From assembly GCA_001692895.1 (NCBI GenBank), contig KV748215.1, positions 293,720 through 357,719 on the forward strand: a stretch of DNA of 64,000 nt. Direction: 5' to 3'. Shown here in pieces: positions 1 to 11,568 of the stretch; positions within the stretch are counted from its first letter, which is position 1; every line of letters begins with the position of its first letter. The position numbers and the translations under genes were made by a program. Under the pieces are notes generated by a model. That model had not been told where the DNA came from, did no database searches, and worked only from the letters and a program-made list of their open reading frames with translations. This DNA comes from Cenococcum geophilum 1.58 (taxonomy: Eukaryota > Ascomycota > Dothideomycetes > Gloniales > Gloniaceae).

Positions 1-141
1 ATATGAGGAATATGAATATTCTTAATTTATTATAATTGATTCAAAAATAATATTAAAAGATTCGAGATTGAGATAGAAAAATTAAAATATCAAATTAATG
101 AAAATAAATCGAAATTATATAATCTTGGATCCGAAGAATAA
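1..141 (+). pseudogene. 3' tail of a degenerate gene, coiled-coil-like
   Basis: Frame 1 is open from about position 40 to a TAA at 139-141 and reads as a Lys/Glu/Asn-rich helix (for example EIEIEKLKYQINENKSKLYN). Two TGA codons lie upstream in the same frame. The charged heptad pattern suggests the coiled-coil C-terminus of a transposase-like or nuclear protein, but I recognise no family. The rest lies outside the window. Low confidence. Confidence 0.2.
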
Positions 142-1277
142 ATATTTATAAATTAATTTTAATTAATATTAATTGATAATATTCTTAATTCGAATAATTC
201 ATTATCAAAATATTCATTTCTGATATTCGATGGAATATATGATTTATATAACCGAATATTTCATCTATATAATTCCTATATAACTATAGAATGGATTATC
301 ATTTATCTGGACTTATATCATTTGGATTGATAATAAATGTACTTATAATATTATCTCCTCTGATTTTAATAATCGGAAATATCTTAAATCATTTCTAGAT
401 CTTATTATTAATGATCTCATTTACTCCGAATCCTAATATTCATTCAAAATTAATATGCGGAGATATTTGAATGACGATAATTTGATATCCTGACTAGGGG
501 AGTGGAGTCTAAATGAATTGGCTTCGTAATTGGAGTAGTTTTAGTGGCGGGTGCTATGTATTCGGGTGAGAGATCGGTATTGCGGGAGGTGGAGTGCTTA
601 TGTATATGTATTTCGGTGCTTACGGTAATTATTATTGAGTCAGGAGAAACAGTCTTTGACTTATTCAGGAGAATTGCCGTATCGATGTTTACCTATTTCG
701 GTGCGAATACTCATTTTGTTTTGGTTATTACGATAGGATCTATCTGTTTTGAGTGTGTGTATGTTAAATATCCTAGTTTTTATGCATGGTGCTATTTATG
801 CGAACTGCATAGATAATATATTCGTTGTAAATGGCTCCGATATCTCGTCATATATATATACTGCAATTAGTCATAGATAAGAATTTTGGCTTGAGTGTTC
901 TTATATTCATTTGGGTCTATTGATTGATATAGATTGGGTTGGTAATTATAATGTCCCTCGGCTTTTGTTACTGTTACGCTTCTTCTAGATATTTCTCTTC
1001 TGGTTTGTTTGGGAATATCCCTACTATTCTTATACATCTCTTGCGAGTTCTTTCGTGTCTCCTATTCGTGCTAGATGCGCTTGTTTCGCTGCGATAATTC
1101 AGATATATAATGCGTAGTTAAACAATATTCTTTTTGGATTGTTCAGAATTCTTTTATGTGTATAAGCTACTAGGTATGACTTCGATATAGGGGAGTTATG
1201 GCGTACTATTTATCCGTAGTTCGGGTTGGTTTCATTGCAGAGGGGGTGTGTACTTGGCGTGAAGAGAGAGAGAGACA
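142..1277. other. AT-rich intergenic/RIP region, no gene seen
   Basis: The base composition is strongly AT-rich with frequent stops in all frames. The one longer open frame (544-816) has no recognisable domain and no convincing gene context. A short GA run sits at 1262-1277, immediately before the outer edge of the giant inverted repeat. Confidence 0.6.
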
Positions 1278-4200
1278 AGGTTATATTAAGGTAATTACCT
1301 AAATATAAAGATATTATAATATCTAAGAAAAAGCCAATTTTAAATACTCCTACTATACTCTATATTCTATACTCTATACTTAATACTTAGTAGTAAAGAA
1401 TAAAACTAGGATAGAATTAGGATAGAACTAAGATAGAACTATACTATATTTAAAATCTAACTTATCCTAGATACTTAGTATAGCTCTTAATTATATTAAA
1501 AGGCTTATTACCCTTAAGGTTATCTATAATATCTAATAGCGTTATATTTAGTAAAATTAAGTTCTATTTCTAATTAGATTATTAATATATTCTAAATAAA
1601 AGAGTAATAGTTTATATTATTATAAATTCTAGCCTTTTTAACTGCCTTACTAATAGGGTTTATAATATTTAGTTTTACCTCTATCTAGATAGCTTTATAA
1701 AGGGTTTACTAAGCTACTATAGTAGGTTAGATCTAGGATATAATATAGATATATAAATAAATATACTAGCTAAATTACTAAATTATAGTTCTTTTTAACC
1801 TTTAGGCTTTATACTATAAATTATATAGCCTATATTTTTCTTTATTTTTTAGGTTAAAAGCTAGTTATAATATAGATATATTTAGGTTTTTACCTAGAAA
1901 TATAATTTAATATACTTAATTAATCCTCTATAACTATTAGTAAATTTTATTCCCTAAGTATAAATATTATACTTAATATTTAGATCTTATTATAGTTAGA
2001 TTTAGAATAAAATAGAGATATATAGCACTTATAACTATAATCTTCCTAATAATATAATTCTATTTAAAGAAAATATCCTCTAGTAGAATATAAATAAAGG
2101 GATATTTACTATAGTACTATATTAAAGTTAGATCCTAGATATAAGCTAGATATATACTAGATATTACCTTAATATAGAAGAATAGTACCTATATTAGGCG
2201 CTTACTAAGTCTAATATACTATACCTTAGTATATAGAGCTAGGGCGCTAGAAATGTACCTTATTATAGTATTTAGCTATAAAGTAGTATTAGGAGTACTA
2301 GAACCCTTACTCTTACTATTATCTAAGTTTAAAGAGCTTATATTATTCTAAGAAATAAGTTCTTTAAGATATAACCTAAAAGTTACTCTAAAGTACTANA
2401 TATAGCTATTATACTAATATTTANACCTTAAATAGGGCTATAAAAAACCTTATTAATAATATATTAAGGTTAGATTATAGATATAATATAGTTTTATCTA
2501 AAATATAATTTATATCTTATACTTANACTATNCTTATAAAAAGATTTACNTACCTATTTTAGAGAAAGTTCTTATTNTATATCCTAATTAGATCCTTATT
2601 ATATAATTATATANTTAGGCTATTAGGCGGTATCTATTTCTATATTAAATTATAGATATAACCTAAATATATACTTACGCTGCTTATAATAGAGCTATCC
2701 GTTAGGTGACGAAGTCGCCTTACCTATATATATTGTTCTGTATAGCTATACTTAGCATTAAGCTAGTTACTTACTTACCTTTTATAGTAGTCTAGGTAAT
2801 ATAGAGCCTATTACCTTATACTATTATTATTATTCTATAGAGGCTAAAAGGGATTTAGTAGGAACTAATATAGTTTAATTAAATTTAAATAATAATATAG
2901 ATAAAATATTAATAAATACCTTTTCTACTCTAATTTGCCTCTACTTCTCTAGAATTTATACCTATATTAGATCCTTAATATAACCTTAATATAACCTAAA
3001 TATAACCTATTATAACTTACTTTATCTATAAGCTATGCTTCTATTATAGAAATATAATAAATTATTAAAACCACCTTTAAAAACGTTAAAATTAAAAAAC
3101 AATTAAATTATAGCGTCTTAATATAGCATAGTAAAAGTTAGATTGTATACTTAGTAAAGTTAGGCCGAGTTTAAAGCTTAGCCTATATTACTAAAAGCTC
3201 TAGGAGTACTGGCCAAGGCCCTAAAACCTCGGCTAGTGTAGATATTTTAGCTCCGGCCTAACTTCACTAGGTACATAATCTAACTTTTACTACGCTATAT
3301 TAAGACGCTATAATTTAATTATTTTTTAATTTTAACGTTTTTAAAGGTGGTTTTAATAATTTATTATATTTCTATAATAGAAGAATAGCTTATAGATAAA
3401 GTAAGTTATAATAGGTTATATTTAGGTTATATTAAGGTTATATTAAGGATCTAATATAGGTATAAATTCTAGAGAAGTAGAGGCAAATTAGAGTAGAAAA
3501 GGTATTTATTAATATTTTATCTATATTATTATTTAAATTTAATTAAACTATATTAGTTCCTACTAAATCCCTTTTAGCCTCTATAGAATAATAATAATAG
3601 TATAAGGTAATAGGCTCTATATTACCTAGACTACTATAAAAGGTAAGTAAATAACTAGCTTAATGCTAAATATAGCTATATAGAATAATATATATAGGTA
3701 AGGCAACTTTATTACCTAATAGATAGCTCTATTATAAGCAGCGTAAGTATATATTTAGGTTATATCTATAATTTAATATAGAAATAGATACCGCCTAATA
3801 GCCTAAATATATAATTATATAATAAGGATCTAATTAGGATATAAAATAAGAACTTTCTCTAAAATAGGTATGTAAATCTTTTTATAAGGATAGTATAAGT
3901 ATAAGATATAAATTATATTTTAGATAAAACTATATTATATCTATAATCTAACCTTAATATATTATTAATAAGGTTTTTTATAGCCCTATTTAAGGTNTAA
4001 ATATTAGTATAATAGCTATANNTAGTACTTTAGAGTAACTTTTAGGTTATATCTTAAAGAACTTATTTCTTAGAATAATATAAGCTCTTTAAACTTAGAT
4101 AATAGTAAGAGTAAGGGTTCTAGTACTCCTAATACTACTTTATAGCTAAATACTATAATAAGGTACATTTCTAGCGCCCTAGCTCTATATACTAAGGTAT

Positions 4201-5143
4201 AGTATATTAGACTTAGTAAGCGCCTAATATAGGTACTATTCTTCTATATTAAGGTAATATCTAGTATATATCTAGCTTATATCTAGGATCTAACTTTAAT
4301 ATAGTACTATAGTAAATATCCCTTTATTTATATTCTACTAGAGGATATTTTCTTTAAATAGAATTATATTATTAGGAAGATTATAGTTATAAGTGCTATA
4401 TATCTCTATTTTATNCTANATCTAACTATAATAAGATCTAAATANTAAGTATAATATTTATACTTAGGGAATAAAATTTACTAATAGTTATAGAGGATTA
4501 ATTAAGTATATTAAATTATATTTCTAGGTAAAAACCTAAATATATCTATATTATAACTAGCTTTTAACCTAAAAAATAAAGAAAAATATAGGCTATATAA
4601 TTTATAGTATAAAGCCTAAAGGTTAAAAAGAACTATAATTTAGTAATTTAGCTAGTATATTTATTTATATATCTATATTATATCCTAGATCTAACCTACT
4701 ATAGTAGCTTAGTAAACCCTTTATAAAGCTATCTAGATAGAGGTAAAACTAAATATTATAAACCCTATTAGTAAGGCAGTTAAAAAGGCTAGAATTTATA
4801 ATAATATAAACTATTACTCTTTTATTTAGAATATATTAATAATCTAATTAGAAATAGAACTTAATTTTACTAAATATAACGCTATTAGATATTATAGATA
4901 ACCTTAAGGGTAATAAGCCTTTTAATATAATTAAGAGCTATACTAAGTATCTAGGATAAGTTAGATTTTAAATATAGTATAATTCTATCTTAGTTTTATC
5001 CTAGTTCTATCCTAGTTTTATTCTTTACTATTAAGTATTAAGTATAGAGTATAGAATATAGAGTATAGTAGAAGTATTTAAAATCGGCTTTTTCTTAGAT
5101 ATTATAATATCTTTATATTTAGGTAATTACCTTAATATAACCT
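1278..5143. repeat. Giant inverted repeat, two 1.9-kb arms around a short spacer
   Basis: Bases pair with a constant coordinate sum of 6421 from the outer end (1278 with 5143) to near the centre (3131 with 3290), so there is no net indel over about 1.85 kb per arm. The left arm is about 1278-3166 and the right arm about 3255-5143; the central 88 bp pair poorly. Arms differ by scattered transitions. At 2695-2730 the left arm has GTGACGAAGTCGCC where the right arm, reversed, has GTAATAAAGTTGCC; every change is G to A or C to T, as RIP would make. Ambiguous bases occur at mirrored positions (2399/4022 and 2424/3997). The arms are extremely TpA-rich and I recognise no coding sequence. This could be two head-to-head copies of one element or an inverted duplication. 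An assembly fold-back is less likely because the arms differ. Confidence 0.9.
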
Positions 5144-5900
5144 ATACTCCTTATACTTATAAGTATTAAAATATATATTAACTAAGTTTTTATTATAATT
5201 TTCTAAGCTCTAACTCTATCTTTTAATTTTATAGTTTAATTACTTTTATTTTAGCTTTTATATATAGAACCTAGGCTTCTTATTTATAAATATTTAATTA
5301 AAATTATTATAATATTAACTATTATAAGAATTAAGCTTATTAAGTAATAGTTATATAAAGTAAAGACTATAAGCTACTCTTATATACTAAATATAATTAG
5401 CTTATAAGCTAGATATATTAAGGATATATCTAGATAATTTTACCTAATAGTAAAATAGACCTAAAATATAGTAAAACCTAACTATTATTTAATATTATAA
5501 TAGAGGAGACTAAAATATATTAGCTTTATATAATTTAGTAAGATTTAGAATATAATATACTAGAGTAAATAGAGGCTATAGATTATAAGTAAGATTTTAA
5601 TTATATACCTTATAAACTTTATAATTAAAACTATAGGTATATACTAGTTCTAGAAGATAATATACCCAATATATCTAATATAATAGATATAATAATATAA
5701 ATATAATATTTATATATCCTTTTCTCGTCTTCCTCTATAATTTCCTTATAATAAAAATTTTATAGCTAAAAGTATAAATATTTATAATAAAATACGCCTA
5801 TATAGAGTATCTATTTTCTAAAGNACTTTAGAGGCTAAAGAGAGTATATATTATACTTATTTTATCCTTTAATATATATAAATATTATATCTAGTTAAAT
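5144..5900. other. AT-rich RIP-mutated stretch, no gene assigned
   Basis: The composition is TpA-rich. A short stretch near 5560-5660 has a weak coding texture on the plus strand (IDYKQDFNYIPYKLYNQN), interrupted by TAA/TAG. It may be the last remnant of an old transposase gene, but no family motif is left. Confidence 0.4.
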
Positions 5901-6435
5901 ATATGTGGTGGTAGGATTGCATCTATTTTCGGAGGTTGTTAGCCGCCGCTTTTGGCGGCGTTCTTACTTTGCTTAGACCCTATCACATCGCCGCTTTAAA
6001 GAAGCTCTATTTGCTTAAGCACTTCCCATCCCTATTTATGCCCCATCCTATTATAAAGGGGTTAGAAACGGGACACGAGCTTCAGCAAAGCTCATCAGCG
6101 CTTGCGTTAATTCAACAATGGCACAGCCTATGTGGAAAGGCCAGCGTCTACTTAAAGGAATGGCCTGCTCGCTCTCTCCCCGCACTCTCTCCCTTTACTA
6201 CCCTCGTTCCACTTCCTCTCTCTCTCCCTTTACTATCCTTATTCCACTTCCTCTTTGGTAATTTAACCCTTATCTATAATGCTTACCTTACCTATTTAGC
6301 AAACTCGTCGTCACCAGAATAGTAGTATACCTATTAAAGTAGCTGCTCCGGCCCATAGGACGGAGAAAAGAGGAGCGCTCTACGCCGCCGCCGTTTATTA
6401 AAACTTAAATTTATAACTCTAAAGTCCAGACTCGG
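5901..6435. other. GC-richer segment upstream of the DUF3435 fossil
   Basis: This block stands out from the AT-rich DNA on both sides. It contains CCGCCGCTTTTGGCGGCG (5943-5960), a short GC palindrome, CT-rich tracts (6170-6250) and an open frame at 5936-6322 with no recognised domain. Its position just before the DUF3435 reading frame suggests an upstream/leader region or the element's 5' terminal segment. Function is not determined. Confidence 0.4.
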
Positions 6436-6439
6436 ATAT

Positions 6440-8935
6440 AGACACCAATCTAAATATATACATTCGTTTAAAAGATAGTATAGATTTAGGTTCTAGGGAA
6501 TTAGACACAGAATTAAATGCGGAATTAGATGCGGAGTTTAATACAGAGTTAGATACGGGATTAAATGTAGAATTAGACTCTAAAGCTAAGGAAATACTAA
6601 AAGACATTACTAAATTAAAAGAGGAGGGACCTATAAAACCGAACTATACTTCTTATACTAAGAAACTATAGAAAAGGGAAGGCGAAATCTGGGAGAGGTA
6701 AATTATAAAAATTTCCGCTAAACTTATTATTACACCCTCTAATTACTATAAACTAGGTACTGCCTAAAGATTAAAAAGAAAACCTAAAAAACCCTAAACA
6801 ACTAGCTACGTAAATGCGCCCCAAAGGTATTTAAAGCATATCTCCGCTAGCGAAAGAAACATTTTTAAATTAAGAAGGAGAGCTTAATACGGAGCTATTA
6901 GAAATAAATTAGCATATGCTATATAGACCTTACACGCTATAAGATAGACAGTAATATCCTTACTAATATTTACAATATAAGTTCCCACCCCTTCTTTAAG
7001 GTAGACTAATAGCTATAGAAGTAGATCCTAAGCCTTAGGCTTAATAAGTCGGAAAAGAAAAAGTACACTATATTTGTTTAAGACCTTTATACTATCCTTT
7101 ACGCTCTCTAGATTAACAATACTAAGCCACTCTATAGCTTTATTTAAGTCTAAATTTCGCTTCTTCTCCTACTTAGCGTAGCTATAGCCACAAGACTAGG
7201 CGCTCTAGTAAAAAGCGCTAGTGCTAAAGGCAGTAATAAAGCCGTCTAGTTTAAGAATATTAACGTTATAGTTATTTATAGCGAGAAACACTCTAATAAG
7301 AGTATAATTATAGTAAATATAAACCTAGAATATATTAAGAACAAAAAAAAGGATAGTAAACTATAAGCTTCGTGCTATGTCTAAACAATATATCCTACTA
7401 ACTATAAATCTATAGAAAGAAATTTACCTTCCGTCTTAAAGACCTTCCTATATTCTATATTGTTTCGTATATCTTAGCCATTAGCGTTAGTTAAGACGTA
7501 TTCTAAGATAACTTTATAAGTATTTAAGACATCTTTAACCTTAAGGTACCGGCACACCGCAATATGCTATATATTAAATAGAAAGACAAAGTACTAAATC
7601 GGCCATTCTTCTGCGACATTAGCTATATAACTAAAGGTAGCAATATTATAAAAGAAAAGGCCTTTCTATACGCTAAATACTATAATATATTTATACACCT
7701 AGGGCTTATTACTAGGTTTAAGGAGGCACTAGAGCTATACTAGCTACAACAGGCTTTAGGCAAAAATATTAATAGTAGGTCCGCTTAATAATTACCTCTA
7801 AATCTAGTTATACGTTAATTATATAGATAGATACTATTACTCTAGAAGAGCGGAACTAGACCATAGGCCATCTCGGTAGTATATATAAGAGGTATTATAT
7901 ACCAACCCATATTACACGCGATTACTAAAGCATATATTTTAGAAGTCCTTTATAAAATCTCCTTATTAAATCTATTACGAGAATAGGGCTATTATAAAAT
8001 TAACAAGCGCCTATAGAGCTCGATAACAACCAGCTAGAAGAAGTCCGCAATAACCCTAAGCTTAGAGCGCTTTATAACAAATAAGAAGAATACAAAAACT
8101 ATATCTATGATAAAGGCCTCTACCCTATTACTAAGGCTAAAGGCATTAAATTATACTAGTAATATAAAGAGACTAAGTAGAATATTAGTATAACGTATTA
8201 AAGGTTATAGAGGGAACAATTAATAACCGCTATTCGCGAATTCCATAACTTAGTTAACACAATTAAGATAGCTAGGCAGCTTAGTAGGAAGGGCCCAACT
8301 AAGGTATTAACACTACTAAGGGTAGAATTTAAACTTTAAGGGTAGGCTACTATTGCTAGAATGCTCTTTACACCTTTTAAAAATAAAAAAGCCCGGGTTA
8401 AGTTTATTAAAAACCTAGCTCAACTATATTATTAATAAGAAACGGCTTAACGCAAACCTTTAAAATAGAAGAAAATAAACTTTATTATCTTTAAAAGTAA
8501 GAAAATATCTCGTATATAAAAATAAAAGGATATCGGTCTTAAGAGTACCTTAAATCACCAAACTCCTAATTATACGTCCCTAAAGGAAGAGTTACCAGAT
8601 AATAAAGATTGCGGGACTATTTAACAAGAGCTTAGTACTTTAGACGCTGCTAAAGCCAAGACTGTTCAGTTATACCCCATAGAGCTTCCCTACCTAGTAT
8701 ACCTCATCTATATAGGCAATAATAAGTTTATATACGAAAAACGGATGCGCCTAGTCCCTTATAAAGACGTCCTTAAAAAGTATATAGAAACCCACTTTCG
8801 ACTACCTAAGTATTAAAGAGAGTTTAAATGTCGCTATCCTAAATGTTCAATGCAACTAAAGGGCATTATATATTTTAAGAGATACGCATATAATATATAC
8901 GGGGTATTTTATTAGTATCTCGGCTCTAGCGAGTA
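6440..8935 (+). pseudogene. DUF3435 family protein (tyrosine-recombinase-like), RIP-degraded
   Basis: DUF3435 proteins are fungal tyrosine-recombinase relatives; Starship captains belong to this family. Landmarks in order: an acidic N-terminus (6440-6650, repeated ELDxEL); the recombinase C-box region at 7870-7940 (HLGSIYKRYYIPTHITRDYQ, compare HxxxxxYLPxxIxxDxQ of the family); the NPKLRAL segment (about 8050); a C-terminal helical block near 8220-8400 (AIREFHNLVNTIKIARQL, then ATIARMLFTPFKN); and a terminal C2H2-like finger at 8824-8900 (FKCRYPKCSMQLKG). Dozens of TAA/TAG stops and several frame changes break it. Many stops fall where Gln or Trp is expected, so RIP is the likely cause. No active gene remains. 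It faces rightward into the cargo-like region. Confidence 0.82.
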
Positions 8936-9596
8936 GCGAGGAATTTATTTTGGACGCCGATATTTACAGACCGGGGAAGAGATAATTTTTAGACGGATTT
9001 ATTCTACTAGGCTTGTAAATTATAAAGGGGAATAGGAGCCGTTTTAATCCTATTTCCGAATACTAGTATTAAGGATACTTTCCCGCTCCTTGGATAATAA
9101 GTTTATAATAATAGTAGAGAGGGATAGGTAAGCCAATCCCAAGAAGGATGCTATCCTAGAAGAAACAATTGTTCTGTCTTTGCGGCGCTGTAAAACTCAT
9201 ACGCATATGTTCGGAGCAGGACGAATACTCGTAGGAAAGAGGCTTTTAGGAGCTATATTCTCCTAGGACGTGTAGGCGTCTAGGAGTAAATTCCTCCTAG
9301 GAGCTTAGAAATCCTAGGATGCTTACTACACCGCCCTCCTTATATGACCGATTTTCCTAGGATTGTATGTCTCCCAAAACTGGCTCTCCTTAGAAAGTGT
9401 GTTCTCCTAGGAGCTCCAAACCCCCGATATAAGATGCCACGGTACATGCACGGATGCTATATCTTAGTGTTAGCCTTAGGCTTCTAGAAATAGTCTCCTA
9501 GAAGCTTCCGGGTCCTAGGAATAGTCTTCTAAGAGCTAAGTGCCAGTAATGGCGGCCTACAGAAAGGCATAGATTCTAGGTTATCTCTTACAGTGG
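8936..9596. repeat. Cluster of CCTAGGA-type short motifs, no gene
   Basis: From about 9225 to 9540 the hexamer CCTAGG and close variants (TCCTAGGAG, CTCCTAGAAG, CTTCTAGAAA) recur around a dozen times at irregular spacing and in both orientations (the core is palindromic). The rest of the interval has no recognisable coding sequence. Degenerate short palindrome clusters are seen near ends of some fungal mobile elements; whether this is a recombinase site is unknown. Confidence 0.5.
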
Positions 9597-9692
9597 CCAT
9601 TCTCTTAGCGGGGGCATCCGGAGCGGAAATATCCTCTCAAGATGCTCCTCACTAAACCTATACTGGAATGACCTGCTTGGCGCCATTTAGCC
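9597..9692 (+). repeat. Dispersed repeat R1, copy 1 (second copy at 23594-23690)
   Basis: About 95 bp match a segment 14 kb away at 23594-23690 in the same orientation. Shared blocks include GGGGCATCCGGAG, GGAAATATCCTCT and CTGCTTGGCGCC, with substitutions and small indels between them. No coding capacity is apparent, and the parent element is unknown. Confidence 0.75.
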
Positions 9693-9699
9693 TAATTTC

Positions 9700-10230
9700 T
9701 ATGCGACGCCGTTGCACATGAGAGGCTTGGCAAGGACTATCACGCATCAGCCGAATTCTCGCTTAACTTCCCTCCGTTCTTCCTGCCTCAATTGCGCATT
9801 CTAGAGTCTCGGCGTATGTTCGCGCGGGGGATAAACTGCGAGTAATAAGTAACTGCCTCACCCAACATCTTACCCACCAACAACACCATACTTCCGATCC
9901 TCCTGTCTTCCGTCTCCTCCACGTTTACCTTATTTAGATCCACATCACTATTACCATTGCAATATAGGCCACTAATCATTTCCTATCGCCTGGTTCTCAT
10001 CGCGCACCTTAGTAAGCCATCCGATCCTCATTTCTATATCGCAACCCGCGTGCTGCCCCGCCGATATAATCAATATATTCCTACATCACCACTCAATCCA
10101 CTCTTTATTAGGATTAAGCCTACTAACACGTTATAATCGTATAGGGGGTCTTATATACTATGTCTAGGTTGTCTTATCGGCTTAGCTAGTCTTTAATATA
10201 CATATAATCTAGGCAGTTAGGCAACTAGTA
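9700..10230. other. Intergenic DNA, no gene recognised
   Basis: A short minus-strand frame (9788-9979) has no recognised domain and is flanked by stops. I see no other supported feature here. Confidence 0.4.
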
Positions 10231-10331
10231 GCCCGCATAAATCTAATAGCCCGCATTATCCACTACCAGCCTATAACTAGATTAGCGCAAGCAGCAAAGC
10301 AAATACTCTAGTATTTGCCGCTTATGCTAAA
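10231..10331 (+). repeat. Dispersed repeat R2, copy 1 (second copy at 17608-17716)
   Basis: About 100 bp match 17608-17716 in direct orientation. Shared pieces include CATAAATCTAATRGCCCGCA, CCTATAACTAGATTAGCGC and TTTGCCGCTYATGCTA. The 17.6-kb copy has about 7 extra bases (GCTCGCC) after the accession to CACCAG. It looks non-coding and may be a relic of a short element. Confidence 0.8.
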
Positions 10332-10649
10332 TACTAGATTATAATATAGTATATTTTTTCTAAGTGCCATTAAATCGTGATTATTCCGCTCCTAACTTTA
10401 CCTTAGACACAATCTTAATTTAGAGCGGATTATTTTCGGTCTTATTATCGTTAGAGCCTATTTTAGACTTAATAGTCAATACTAATATTTGGGTCCCGTT
10501 TTTGGCACCCTAGAAGTTCGCCTACAAAAGTTAGACTAGTATAAAAGGTAGGCTGGTATATTAGATTGCTAGGTGAATAGAATACTATATAGGAATTCTA
10601 AGTACAGAGTTTCTCTAGTCTCCATTTCACGAATTTAGTATAGCGCTAC

Positions 10650-11568
10650 AGGATTAATATAACTACAGTTACAAATCGTCTAAGATCACTACTACTAACT
10701 ATGCTAATACATATCCAACCCTAAAATATCCTTATAAAACGAAACGAACTATTAGACTAGTAATAATACGAGTAACCTTTACGCCTATTAGTTTTTACGC
10801 CTATGTAACTTTATATACTCTTAAAGAATCTCTTTAGATGCTAAACCCTTACTAGCAGATTATTTATAGCTGGATACAGGGCATTTGTATTAAGGGCCGT
10901 AGACACAGTTTATATGCCCCTAAAGAGTTCTTTATAAACGAAACTCTTGGCTAGTAGCTCATTCGTAGTTAACATTAGGGCAATAATAGGAATTAGAGCT
11001 GTGGACTATTATTATATAATTTTAAAGACTATCTTTACAAGATAACCCTCTTCCAGTAGCTTTTTCGCAACTAGGTATACTGTAGTGGAATTAAAGAGAG
11101 CTGTAAGCCCTCTTTTTATGTATAGAAAGAGCTTCTTTAGTACCTAGCCCTTTGCCCCTAGAGAATTTGCAACCAATATAAGGGCAAAGATACAATTTAG
11201 AATATCTGTCTATATAGCGGCGAAAGCGGGATATGTTACGAAAGCCTTTGCCAGTAGCTCGTTTACAGTCGGGGTAGGGGCATTTCTTTTCGTCGCCGTA
11301 AATATCCCTAGCCCTCGCCCTTAGCATAACGGCAATCTGTATAACTATAGTAATATCTCATCTAACCGTGTTTCGTTCGTCTGTGTAATCTAAGATGGAC
11401 TTTATAGTAGGACCCCTCACAACTATCGCATAAATGTTGGTTCTTAAGCGTAGAGCCATGATGCTTACGTACAAATTTTACCCTTGCCCTAGGAGAAAGA
11501 ACTTTGTCCAGAAGGCTATTCATTTCATTATTAGGTGTTTGGAAACTGGGAGGCTCTGATTGTCCCAT
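10650..11568 (-). pseudogene. Multi-finger C2H2 zinc-finger protein, degraded
   Basis: On the minus strand an open frame starts at 11568 (MGQSEPPSFQTPNNEMNSLL) and contains a finger with C-x2-C-x11-H-x4-H (CDSCEGSYYKVHLRLH). A second open frame (11327-11091) holds fingers of the form C-x4-C followed by GKGF and a basic helix (CPYPDCKRATGKGF, then CPYIGCKFSRGKGL). Further finger remnants follow to about 10650 (YPSCEKATGRGLSC, YYCPNVNYE, YKCPVSSYK). Several expected His residues are Tyr and several codons are stops, the pattern CpA-to-TpA mutation gives. The family uses a repeated CPxxxCxxxxGxGF unit, so a nucleic-acid-binding role is likely. A splice or frame break separates the first frame from the rest. 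I do not recognise the exact family. Confidence 0.65.

Noticed and set aside
544-816. 90-residue open frame in AT-rich DNA
   Set aside because: No domain, no splice or start context, and composition follows the surrounding non-coding DNA.
1-1277. Mitochondrial insertion, suggested by very high AT
   Set aside because: No mitochondrial gene or tRNA is seen; TpA excess is explained by RIP.
1278-5143. Palindrome as a pure assembly artefact
   Set aside because: Arms differ by directional transitions, which a simple fold-back read would not give; it cannot be fully excluded without reads.
5936-6322. 128-residue open frame upstream of DUF3435
   Set aside because: Low-complexity Pro/Leu/Ser translation of CT-rich tracts; more likely leader DNA than a gene.
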